Below are positions 26,502 to 33,745 of a stretch of 64,000 nucleotides of DNA, one piece after another. The notes below the pieces were generated by a model. That model worked only from the letters and a program-made list of their open reading frames with translations. It did no database searches and was not told the DNA's origin. Numbering within the stretch: the stretch's first letter is position 1; every line of letters starts with the position of its first letter. Both the position numbers and the translations under genes were made by a program. Source of the stretch: Streptomyces sp. YIM 121038. Its GTDB lineage: Bacteria > Actinomycetota > Actinomycetes > Streptomycetales > Streptomycetaceae. The DNA lies in NCBI RefSeq assembly GCF_006088715.1, contig NZ_CP030771.1:5909501-5973500 (forward strand), in the 5' to 3' direction.

Positions 26502-27917
26502 CTAGAGATCCAGGCGGCGGGACAGGTCCGAGCGGAAGACGTTGCCGGGGTCCAGCTCCGCGCGCAGCGCCCGGAAGGCGGGGAGCTGGGGGTACATCGC
26601 GGTCAGGACGTCGGGGCGCATGCGGGAGTCCTTGGCCAGGTAGACGCGGCCGCCCGCGGCGGCGACCTCCTCGTCCAGGCCGTCCAGGAGCCGGGCGAGG
26701 CCGGGCAGGTGCGCCGGGATGTCCAGGGCCAGGGTCCAGCCCGGCACGGGGAAGGAGAGCCAGCCGGGGTCGGCGTCGCCGAAGCGTTTGAGTACGGCGA
26801 GGAAGGACGGGCAGCGGTGCCGGGCGATGCGCCGCACGACGCGCCGCAGCGTCTCCTCCTGGCCGTGGCCGACGACGAACTGGTACTGGAGGAAGCCGCC
26901 CTTGCCGTACACGCGGTTCCAGTGGGGGACGCCGTCCAGGGGGTGGAAGAAGGACGAGACGCGCTGGATCTCGGCGGTGCGGGAGCGCGGCGCCTTGCGG
27001 TACCAGAGCTCGTTGAAGAGGCCGACGGTCGTGCGGTGCAGCAGGCCCTCGGGCAGGAAGGCGGGGGCGGCGGGAAGCCGCCGCGGCCGGAAGGCCAGCG
27101 GGTCCCTGCGGGCGCGCTCGGAAAGGGCGTCCAAGGGGGCGTGGTCGCCGCGCGTGAGGACGGCGCGGCCCGTCGCGGCGCCGCGCGCGAGGAGGTCGAT
27201 CCACGCCACGGAGTAGCGGTAGCGGTGGTCGGTCGCGGTGAGGCGGGCCATCAAGTCGTCCAGGTCCGTGGCCCGTTCGGTGTCCACGGACATGAAGGAG
27301 GTCTCCACCGGCAGACAGCGCAGCTTCGCCTTGAGGATGACGCCGGTCAGGCCCATGCCGCCCGCCGTGGCGTTGAAGAGCTTGCTGCCCGGCTTCACCG
27401 CGCGGACCGTGCCGTCGGCCGTGAGCAGGTCGAAGGAGCGTACGTGGCGGGAGAACGAGCCCGAGACGTGGTGGTTCTTGCCGTGGATGTCGGCGCCGAT
27501 CGCCCCGCCGACCGTGACGTAGCGGGTGCCGGGCGTCACCGGTACGAACCAGCCGAGCGGCAGCAGGACTTCCATCAGGTGGTGCAGCGAGACGCCCGCG
27601 TCGCACACGACGGTGCCCGTGTCGGCGTCGATGGTGTGCACCCGGTCCAGGCCCGTCATGTCGAGCACGGCGCCGCCCGCGTTCTGCGCGGCGTCCCCGT
27701 AGGCGCGGCCGAGCCCGCGCGCGATGCCGCCGCGCTCCCCGCAGGCGCGCAGCGCGGCCACGGCCTCCTCGCGGGAGCGCGGGCGCACCAGCCGGGCGGC
27801 CGTGGGAGCGGTGCGGCCCCAGCCGGACAGGGGCACGGCGAGCGCGGCAGCAGAGGCAGAGGCAGGGGAAGCGGAGGAAGCGGGCACGGCGGGCGCGGCG
27901 GCGGGCACGGCAGGCAT
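26502..27917 (-). CDS. DprE1-like FAD-dependent oxidase (decaprenylphosphoryl-ribose 2'-oxidase type)
   Basis: A 471-residue VAO-type flavoprotein closely resembling DprE1, which oxidises the 2'-OH of decaprenylphospho-ribose. Family stretches: GWGRTAPTAA, GIARGLGRAYGDAAQNAGG, VPVTPGTRYVTVGGAIGADIHGKNHHVSGSF with the FAD-linked His, and VYLAKDSRM with the catalytic Lys. The N-terminal 40 residues are Ala/Ser/Pro-rich low complexity. The benzothiazinone-reactive cysteine region (ICVDFP in Mycobacterium tuberculosis) reads LALDIP here, with Ala397 in the cysteine's place. It is divergent from the PAP2-UbiA-GtrA genes that supply and export the substrate. Confidence 0.87.
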   Translation of the reverse strand: MPAVPAAAPAVPASSASPASASAAALAVPLSGWGRTAPTAARLVRPRSREEAVAALRACGERGGIARGLGRAYGDAAQNAGGAVLDMTGLDRVHTIDADTGTVVCDAGVSLHHLMEVLLPLGWFVPVTPGTRYVTVGGAIGADIHGKNHHVSGSFSRHVRSFDLLTADGTVRAVKPGSKLFNATAGGMGLTGVILKAKLRCLPVETSFMSVDTERATDLDDLMARLTATDHRYRYSVAWIDLLARGAATGRAVLTRGDHAPLDALSERARRDPLAFRPRRLPAAPAFLPEGLLHRTTVGLFNELWYRKAPRSRTAEIQRVSSFFHPLDGVPHWNRVYGKGGFLQYQFVVGHGQEETLRRVVRRIARHRCPSFLAVLKRFGDADPGWLSFPVPGWTLALDIPAHLPGLARLLDGLDEEVAAAGGRVYLAKDSRMRPDVLTAMYPQLPAFRALRAELDPGNVFRSDLSRRLDL

Positions 27918-28060
27918 GGCGCGACCGTATCGCCCGTATATGTTCCGCTTGCTCCCTATGAGGGAGTCTTCTCTCTAAATCGTCCTTAGTCTCACCGGAA
28001 TGGGCGATTAAAAGAGTGTCACCCAACAATCCCGCAATTCGGGGGGTGTTGCCTGTCCGT
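27918..28060. promoter_or_regulatory. Divergent promoter region of the lipid-pentose locus
   Basis: This 143-base gap is more AT-rich than its surroundings (TATATGTTCC, CTCTAAATCGTCC, GATTAAAAGAG) and must hold the promoters for the DprE1 side and the PAP2 side. It contains CTCCC-TATGA-GGGAG (27952-27966) and CCCG-CAATT-CGGG (28031-28043), both perfect short dyads, as possible operators. Confidence 0.45.
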
Positions 28061-28597
28061 ATGGACGACATGGACCACCGGCTGCTCTCGGCCCTGCGCG
28101 CCCGCGGGAGCGATCCGCGCGTGGCGGCCGCCGCCCGCGCCCTGTCCCACAGCGGTGAGCACGGCGCGCTGTGGCTCGCCCTGGGTCTGACCGGGGCCGC
28201 GCTCGACCGCGGGCGGCGCCCCGCCTGGCTGCGCGCCACCGCGCTCACCGCCGCCGCGCACCTGGCCAGCATGGGGGTGAAGCGGCTCGTCCGGCGTCCA
28301 CGGCCCGCGCACGTCACCCCGCTCGTACGGACCGCGGGGCGGCACTCCTTCCCCAGCTCGCACGCCACGTCGGCGGCCGCGGCCGCGGTGGCGTACGGCG
28401 CGCTGCGGCCCGCGGGCGCCCGGCTGCTCCCGCCGCTCGCCGCCGCGATGTGCGTCTCCCGGCTCGTCGTCGGCGTGCACTACCCGTCGGACGTGGCGGT
28501 GGGCGCGGCCCTCGGCGCGGCCACGGCGTACGCCGGCGCCCCCTGGCTGCGCGGGACCCGTGCCCCGCGCCCGATCGGAGGCCGTCACGATGGCTGA
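28061..28597 (+). CDS. PAP2-superfamily phosphatase (Rv3807c-like)
   Basis: A 178-residue membrane phosphatase with three PAP2 motifs: VKRLVRRPRP, SFPSSHATSAAA and SRLVVGVHYPSDVAVG. In the mycobacterial arabinan pathway a protein of this family removes the 5-phosphate from decaprenylphosphoryl-5-phosphoribose. Its gene overlaps the UbiA gene by eight bases, as expected for that step. The start is uncertain: ATG 28061 and ATG 28070 (MDHRLLSAL) are both possible, and an in-frame GTG at 28016 would add 15 residues; no strong ribosome site decides. Confidence 0.87.
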   Translation: MDDMDHRLLSALRARGSDPRVAAAARALSHSGEHGALWLALGLTGAALDRGRRPAWLRATALTAAAHLASMGVKRLVRRPRPAHVTPLVRTAGRHSFPSSHATSAAAAAVAYGALRPAGARLLPPLAAAMCVSRLVVGVHYPSDVAVGAALGAATAYAGAPWLRGTRAPRPIGGRHDG

Positions 28598-29537
28598 CCG
28601 CACCACCGCCCTGCTCGTCCCGCCCCGCTCCCCGCAGGCCCCGAAGCCCGGCCCCGGAGGTCTGCCGCTCGGGCTCCTGAAGACCGCGCGGCCCCGCCAG
28701 TGGATCAAGAACGTCCTGGTCATCGCGGCCCCGGCGGCCGCGGGCGAGCTGTTCTCACGCCACGCCCTCAGCCAACTCGCCCTGGTCTTCGCCCTGTTCA
28801 CGGCGGCCGCGGCCGCCGTCTACCTGATCAACGACGCCCGTGACGCCGACGCCGACCGCGCCCACCCCACCAAGTGCCGCAGACCCGTCGCGGCCGGGGC
28901 GGTCCCGGTGCCCGTCGCGTACGCCGCGGGCGGGGTGCTCGCCGTGGCCGCGCCGCTCGCGGCCGCCGCGCTGTGCACACCGCTCACGGCCTGTCTGCTC
29001 GCCGCGTACGTGGTGATGCAGCTCGCGTACTGCGTCAGCCTCAAGCACGTGCTCGTCGTCGACCTCGCCGTCGTCACCACCGGGTTCCTGATGCGGGCGA
29101 TGATCGGCGGGGTCGCGCTCGGGATCCCGCTGTCGCGCTGGTTCCTGATCACGACCGGCTTCGGCGCGCTCTTCATGGTCTCCGCCAAGCGGTACTCCGA
29201 GGCCGTGCAGATGGCCGGCCGGGCGGGCGCCACCCGGGCGCTCCTCACCGAGTACACCACCGGCTACCTGCGGTTCGTCTGGCAGCTCGCGGCGGGCGTC
29301 GCCGTGCTCGCGTACTGCCTGTGGGCCATGGAGAGCGGCACCGCCGCGGGCACCGGCGTGCTGCCGTGGCGGCAGCTGTCCATGGTCGCCTTCATCCTCG
29401 CGATCCTGCGCTACGCCGTGTTCGCCGACCGGGGCACGGCGGGCGAGCCCGAGGACGTCGTCCTGCACGACCGCGCGCTCGCCCTGATCGGGCTCGGCTG
29501 GCTCGCCATGTACGGGCTCGCGGTCGCGGACTGGTGA
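28590..29537 (+). CDS. UbiA-family prenyltransferase, decaprenyl-phosphate phosphoribosyltransferase type
   Basis: A 315-residue integral membrane enzyme predicted to join PRPP to a polyprenyl phosphate, giving polyprenylphosphoryl-5-phosphoribose. RPRQWIKNVLVIAAP near residue 35 and the Asp-rich motif YLINDARDADADRAHPTKCRRPVAAG (Asn81 on) are the exact signature of the DppR-synthase branch (Rv3806c) of UbiA. The second acidic stretch is AGEPEDVVLHDRAL near the C-terminus. GGAGG lies nine bases before the ATG, and the gene overlaps the PAP2 stop by eight bases, so the two are coupled. About nine membrane helices can be followed. Confidence 0.92.
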   Translation: MADRTTALLVPPRSPQAPKPGPGGLPLGLLKTARPRQWIKNVLVIAAPAAAGELFSRHALSQLALVFALFTAAAAAVYLINDARDADADRAHPTKCRRPVAAGAVPVPVAYAAGGVLAVAAPLAAAALCTPLTACLLAAYVVMQLAYCVSLKHVLVVDLAVVTTGFLMRAMIGGVALGIPLSRWFLITTGFGALFMVSAKRYSEAVQMAGRAGATRALLTEYTTGYLRFVWQLAAGVAVLAYCLWAMESGTAAGTGVLPWRQLSMVAFILAILRYAVFADRGTAGEPEDVVLHDRALALIGLGWLAMYGLAVADW

Positions 29538-30031
29538 GGAGCGTGCGCCCCGCGGCGCGCGAGCTGCTCGGCTTCGCCGCCGCCGGGCTCTGCGCGTACG
29601 CCGCCGACCTCGGTCTGTTCCTGTGGCTGCGCGGGCCCGCCGGAATCGACCCGCTGACCGCGAAGGCCCTGTCGTTCGTCGCCGGGTGCACGGTCGCGTA
29701 CGCGGGCAACGCGCTCGGCACCTACCGCCGGGCCGACGGCGGGGCCTCGCGCCTGCGCCAGTACGCCGTCTTCTGCGCCGTCAACGTCGCGGGCGCCCTC
29801 GTCCAGCTCCTGTGCATCGCCGTCTCCCACTACGGCCTCGGATTGACCTCGCGCCGGGCGGACACGGTATCCGGTGCGGGAATCGGCATGGCACTGGCCA
29901 CTGTCCTGCGGTTTTGGGGTACCCGGACGTTGGTATTCCGCTCACAGGCCGCACGGATCCCGCACGACACGGGGACCCCGCGGGCCGCACGAACCGCACC
30001 AGGAACGGGGCAGAGGACATGGACTGGCTGA
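29534..30031 (+). CDS. GtrA-family membrane protein
   Basis: A 165-residue protein with four hydrophobic segments in GtrA/DPMS-TMD style (ELLGFAAAGLCAYAADLGLFLWL; KALSFVAGCTVAYAGNALGTYRR; QYAVFCAVNVAGALVQLLCIAVSHYGLGL; GMALATVLRFWGTRTLVFR). GtrA proteins take part in moving or anchoring lipid-linked sugars; the mycobacterial Rv3789, next to DprE1/E2, is the relevant relative. The GTG start overlaps the UbiA stop (GTGA), and the 3' end overlaps the YihY gene by 13 bases. GTG 29543 is an alternative start. The last 25 residues are a hydrophilic Thr/Arg/Pro tail. Confidence 0.85.
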   Translation: MRSVRPAARELLGFAAAGLCAYAADLGLFLWLRGPAGIDPLTAKALSFVAGCTVAYAGNALGTYRRADGGASRLRQYAVFCAVNVAGALVQLLCIAVSHYGLGLTSRRADTVSGAGIGMALATVLRFWGTRTLVFRSQAARIPHDTGTPRAARTAPGTGQRTWTG

Positions 30032-30951
30032 AGAAGCTGCCCGGCATCGGGCCGTACGTCGACCGGCTGACGCGCACCCACGCGTGGCGCTCCTACGAAC
30101 GGCTCGACGAGGTCCACTGGAGCAGGCTCGCCGCCGCCATGACCTTCATCAGCTTCGTCGCGCTCTTCCCGCTGATCACGGTGGCGGCGGCCATCGCCGC
30201 GGCCACCCTCTCCGCGCAGCAGACGCAGAAGATCGAGGACAAGATCTCCGAGCAGGTCCCCGGCATCTCCGACCAGCTCGACCTGGAGGCGCTCGTCGCC
30301 AACGCGGGCACCGTCGGCCTCGTCGCCGGCGCCCTGCTGCTGTTCACCGGCGTCGGCTGGGTCGGCTCGATAAGGGAGTGCCTGCGCGCGGTCTGGCTGC
30401 TCGACGACACCGACGAGAACCCGTTCCTGCGCAAGCTCAAGGACCTGGGCGTGCTCGCCGGGCTCGGCGGCGCCGGGCTCGCCTCGCTGATCGCCTCCGC
30501 CGTCGCCTCCACCGCCGTGGGCTGGACCGCCGAACAGCTCGGCGTCGACAAGGACGGCCCCGGCGGCGTCCTGCTCCAGCTCGCCGCCTTCGCCATCGCC
30601 GTCCTCGCCGACTTCCTGCTCCTGCTGTACGTCCTCACGCTGCTGCCCGGCGTCCAGCCGCCCCGGCGCGCGCTCATCGTCGCCGCCCTGCTCGGCGCGG
30701 CCGGGTTCGAGCTCCTGAAGCTGCTGCTCGGCGGCTATATGAAGGGCGTCGCCGCGAAGAGCATGTACGGCGCCTTCGGCGTGCCCGTCGCGCTGCTGCT
30801 GTGGATCAACTTCACCGCGAAGCTGCTCCTCTTCTGCGCCGCCTGGACGGCCGTGCCGAAGACGGAACGCACCGGGGAACGCGCGGCGGACAGCACGGCG
30901 CGCCGGGCCGAGGAGGCCGTCAGCCCCGGCGCAGCGGCCAGCGACGGTTGA
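30019..30951 (+). CDS. YihY/virulence factor BrkB family membrane protein
   Basis: A 310-residue membrane protein with six hydrophobic segments and the family stretch RLAAAMTFISFVALFPLITVAAAIAA. Other marks are WVGSIRECLRAVWLLDD and GVPVALLLWINFTAKLLLFCAAW. YihY proteins are widespread, and their role is not settled (envelope maintenance or transport are proposed). Its start lies within the GtrA gene, so it is the last gene of the four-gene operon. The 3' end overlaps the convergent DD-carboxypeptidase gene by 32 bases. Confidence 0.9.
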   Translation: MDWLKKLPGIGPYVDRLTRTHAWRSYERLDEVHWSRLAAAMTFISFVALFPLITVAAAIAAATLSAQQTQKIEDKISEQVPGISDQLDLEALVANAGTVGLVAGALLLFTGVGWVGSIRECLRAVWLLDDTDENPFLRKLKDLGVLAGLGGAGLASLIASAVASTAVGWTAEQLGVDKDGPGGVLLQLAAFAIAVLADFLLLLYVLTLLPGVQPPRRALIVAALLGAAGFELLKLLLGGYMKGVAAKSMYGAFGVPVALLLWINFTAKLLLFCAAWTAVPKTERTGERAADSTARRAEEAVSPGAAASDG

Positions 30952-32155
30952 GCAGGAACAGGCCGCCCGCGACCAGGGCGAGCACCCCGGCCGCGATGCC
31001 GAGCGCGACGCCCATGCCGCTGGACTGCTCGCCCGAGGCGTGCGCCACGTTCCTGGAGTTCGTGCCGCCGTCGCCCGGGGCGCCCTTGCCCGCGCCGGTG
31101 GAGGCGCCCTTCGGCGGGACCAGCTCGCCGACCGGCTTCACCTTGTCGTGTGCCGCGAAGCCCCAGTCGAGCAGCCGGGCCGTCTCCTTGTAGACGGCGT
31201 GCGGCTCGCCCGACGAGGGGTTCATGACGGTGACGAGGAGCACCTTGCCGTCGCGCTCGGCGACACCCGTGAAGGTGTTGCCCGCGTTGGTCGTCGAGCC
31301 GTTCTTGACGCCCGCGATGCCCTTGTACGCCTCGACGCCGTCGGCCCCGGTGAGCAGGCGGTTGGTGTTCTGGATGCCGAAGGACTCGCGCTTCGTCTTG
31401 CCCTTGTCCTTGCCCTTCTTCACCTTGACGGTCGCGCCGGGGAAGTCCGCGGTGGCCGTCGCGCAGTACTCGCGGAAGTCCTTCTTCTGCAGGCCGGAGC
31501 GGGCGAACAGGCTCAGGTCGTACGCGGACGACACCTGGCCCTTCTCGTCGTAGCCGTCCGGCGTGACGACGTGCGTGTCGAGGGCCTGGAGCTCCTCGGC
31601 GTGCTTCTGCATGTCGTTCACGGTCTGCGGCACGCCGCCGTTCATCGCGGACAGGACGTGCACCGCGTCGTTGCCGGAGCGCAGGAAGACGCCCAGCCAC
31701 AGGTCGTGGACCGAGTACGTCTCGTTCTCCTTGATGCCGACCAGGCTGCTGCCCGCGCCGATGCCCTGCATGTCGGTCAGCGCGACCTTGTGCTTCTGGG
31801 TCTTCGGGAACTTCGGCAGCACGGTGTCCGCGAACAGCATCTTCAGGGTGCTCGCCGGGGCGAGGCGCCAGTGCGGGTTGTGCGCGGCGAGCACCTCGCC
31901 CGACTCCGCGTCCGAGACCATCCAGGAGCGGGCCGACAGGTCCTTGGGCAGCACCGGAGCGCCCGACTGGAGATCCACCTGGGTGCCCGGCTTGCCGAGG
32001 CGGGCACCGCCGACCGTGGACATCTGCGCGGGCGGCTTCGGCTGTTTGTCCTTGTCGCCGCCCGGCTTGCCGTCGGCGAGCGCGGGCGCGGCCGTCGACA
32101 GGGACAGCAGGGTCGCGGACGCGATGAGCAGGGCGGTCTTCTTCACAGCAGGCAC
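30920..32155 (-). CDS. D-alanyl-D-alanine carboxypeptidase (secreted, membrane-anchored PBP)
   Basis: A 411-residue class S11 penicillin-binding protein that trims the terminal D-Ala of peptidoglycan stem peptides. It has a signal peptide (KKTALLIASATLLSLSTAAPALA), the SxxK box in APASTLKML (Ser102, Lys105), SGN in LRSGNDAVH, and a KNG box (GVKNGSTTNAG) in place of the canonical KTG. A Gly/Ala-rich linker leads to one C-terminal membrane segment and the basic end NRRWPLRRG. The GTG start is used because it gives a clean signal peptide. Confidence 0.9.
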   Translation of the reverse strand: MPAVKKTALLIASATLLSLSTAAPALADGKPGGDKDKQPKPPAQMSTVGGARLGKPGTQVDLQSGAPVLPKDLSARSWMVSDAESGEVLAAHNPHWRLAPASTLKMLFADTVLPKFPKTQKHKVALTDMQGIGAGSSLVGIKENETYSVHDLWLGVFLRSGNDAVHVLSAMNGGVPQTVNDMQKHAEELQALDTHVVTPDGYDEKGQVSSAYDLSLFARSGLQKKDFREYCATATADFPGATVKVKKGKDKGKTKRESFGIQNTNRLLTGADGVEAYKGIAGVKNGSTTNAGNTFTGVAERDGKVLLVTVMNPSSGEPHAVYKETARLLDWGFAAHDKVKPVGELVPPKGASTGAGKGAPGDGGTNSRNVAHASGEQSSGMGVALGIAAGVLALVAGGLFLLNRRWPLRRG

Positions 32156-32264
32156 GGACGAGAACGTACAGGGCGCGGCGGCACCCGTTTCCGCCGAGGT
32201 CCGCCCCGCCCGGCGGCCCCCACCCCGAAGGCGGTCCGTGAGGGCGCCTGGTGATACTGAGCGT

Positions 32265-32504
32265 ATGAAGCTCAGCCGCCCCGTCTCCTGGTTCCTGCTC
32301 GCCTTCGGCGCGTGGAGCTGGGTCATCTGGATCACTTTCGTCAAGAACCTGTGGAAGGACGGCAGCGGGCTCGCCTTCGACGACGGCCGTCCGACGGCGT
32401 ACTTCTGGGTGCACCTGACGCTCGCCGTTGTCTCCTTTGTCTTGGGGACGGTGGTCGGGACCATCGGGTTGCGTGGGGTGCGCGCACTGCGCCGAAGCTC
32501 ATAG
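32265..32504 (+). CDS. Small membrane protein (SCO4848-like)
   Basis: A 79-residue protein with two hydrophobic segments (SWFLLAFGAWSWVIWITFVKNLW; FWVHLTLAVVSFVLGTVVGTIGLRG) separated by a hydrophilic loop KDGSGLAFDDGRPTAY, and a basic end RALRRSS. Its function is unknown. The ATG is divergent from the DD-carboxypeptidase start by 109 bases. The stop is two bases before the GTG of the metallophosphoesterase gene, so the two are probably translated together. Confidence 0.82.
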   Translation: MKLSRPVSWFLLAFGAWSWVIWITFVKNLWKDGSGLAFDDGRPTAYFWVHLTLAVVSFVLGTVVGTIGLRGVRALRRSS

Positions 32505-32506
32505 CC

Positions 32507-33745
32507 GTGGGCGTCCTCGGATTCGTCCTGGTCGCCCTGGGTGCGGCCGCCGTCTTCGGCGGCCTCCTCTGGTACGTGTGGCGACGGACGGTGCGCGACA
32601 CCACGATCAAGGGCTCGTGGGGCAGACGCCTGGGCACCGTGGCGTTCCTCGCGGGACCCCTGCTGATGTTCGGCGCGCTGGCGGCGGAGCGCACCGGGGC
32701 ACCGTTCCCGCTCCAGCGGATCCTGGCGTGGCCGGGCTTCCTGTGGATGGCGTTCGCGCTGTACCTGCTCCTGGCCCTGCTGGCGGGAGAGCTGGTACGC
32801 CCACTGTTGAACCGGTGGCCGGCGAGCAGACCAGCCCGTCCGGCGTTTGAGGACGAGGCGCGAAGCGCCAATGAGGCGGGCAAAGGGGCACAGCCCCATC
32901 CGGCGGACCCCGGCGGTGACCTGCCCCGCCGAGTCTTCGTGGCCAGAACGGTAGCCGCGGGCGCGGCGACCGTCGCGGCGGCGACCGTGGGCTACGGCAC
33001 GTACTCCGTCCTCCGAGGCCCCCGCGTGAAACGCGTCACCGTCCCCCTCGCCAAGCTGCCGCGCGCGGCGCACGGCTTCCGGATCGCCGTGGTCAGCGAC
33101 ATCCACCTGGGCCCGGTGCTCGGCGCGGGCTTCGCCCGGTGCGTGGTGGACACCGTCAACTCCACCCAGGCCGACCTCATCGCGATCGTCGGCGACCTGG
33201 TGGACGGGGACGTCGAGGACCTCGCGGGCGCCGCCCGCCCGCTCGCGGACCTGCGCGCACGCCACGGAAGCTTCTTCGTCACGGGCAACCACGAGTACTT
33301 CTCCGGCGCCGAGCAGTGGGTGGAGCACGTCCGCTCGCTCGGCCTGCGCCCCCTGGAGAACGCCCGCACCGAACTGCCGTACTTCGACCTCGCCGGGGTC
33401 AACGACGTCCAGGGCGAGGACGAGGGCCAGGGGCCCGACTTCGCCAAGGCGCTCGGCGACCGGGACCGCACGCGCGCCTCCGTGCTGCTCGCCCACCAGC
33501 CCGTGGTCATCCACGACGCCGTCGAGCACGGCGTCGACCTCCAGCTCTCCGGCCACACCCACGGCGGCCAGCTCTGGCCCAACAACGTCGTCGCCGACCT
33601 CGCCAACCCCACCCTCGCGGGCCTGGAGCGCTACGGCGACACCCAGCTGTACGTGACCCGCGGCGCCGGGGCGTGGGGCCCGCCCGTCAGGGTGGGGGCG
33701 CCGTCCGACATCACGGTGGTGGAGCTGGCGTCGCGCGCGGCGTGA
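32507..33745 (+). CDS. Membrane metallophosphoesterase (YaeI/calcineurin-like)
   Basis: A 412-residue protein: three N-terminal membrane segments (about 2-100), a linker, another hydrophobic or Tat-like stretch (RRVFVARTVAAGAATVAAATVG), then a metallophosphoesterase domain with the motifs DIHLG, GDLVDGD, GNHEYF, LAHQP and SGHTHGGQ. It probably hydrolyses a phosphate ester at the outer membrane face, perhaps a lipid as in LpxH/YaeI relatives. The linker (about 109-131, RPARPAFEDEARSANEAGK) is encoded by repeat family 1 copy D. The GTG start follows the small membrane protein's stop by two bases. The 3' end overlaps the histidine-kinase gene by 35 bases. Confidence 0.85.
   Translation: MGVLGFVLVALGAAAVFGGLLWYVWRRTVRDTTIKGSWGRRLGTVAFLAGPLLMFGALAAERTGAPFPLQRILAWPGFLWMAFALYLLLALLAGELVRPLLNRWPASRPARPAFEDEARSANEAGKGAQPHPADPGGDLPRRVFVARTVAAGAATVAAATVGYGTYSVLRGPRVKRVTVPLAKLPRAAHGFRIAVVSDIHLGPVLGAGFARCVVDTVNSTQADLIAIVGDLVDGDVEDLAGAARPLADLRARHGSFFVTGNHEYFSGAEQWVEHVRSLGLRPLENARTELPYFDLAGVNDVQGEDEGQGPDFAKALGDRDRTRASVLLAHQPVVIHDAVEHGVDLQLSGHTHGGQLWPNNVVADLANPTLAGLERYGDTQLYVTRGAGAWGPPVRVGAPSDITVVELASRAA
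32832..32898 (+). repeat. Dispersed repeat, family 1, copy D, inside a coding sequence
   Basis: CAGCCCGTCCGGCGTTTGAG followed by GGACGAGGCGCGAAGCGCC and a GGGGCACAGCCCC hairpin, as in the intergenic copies. It lies in frame within the metallophosphoesterase gene and encodes the linker between its membrane part and its catalytic domain. Confidence 0.85.
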
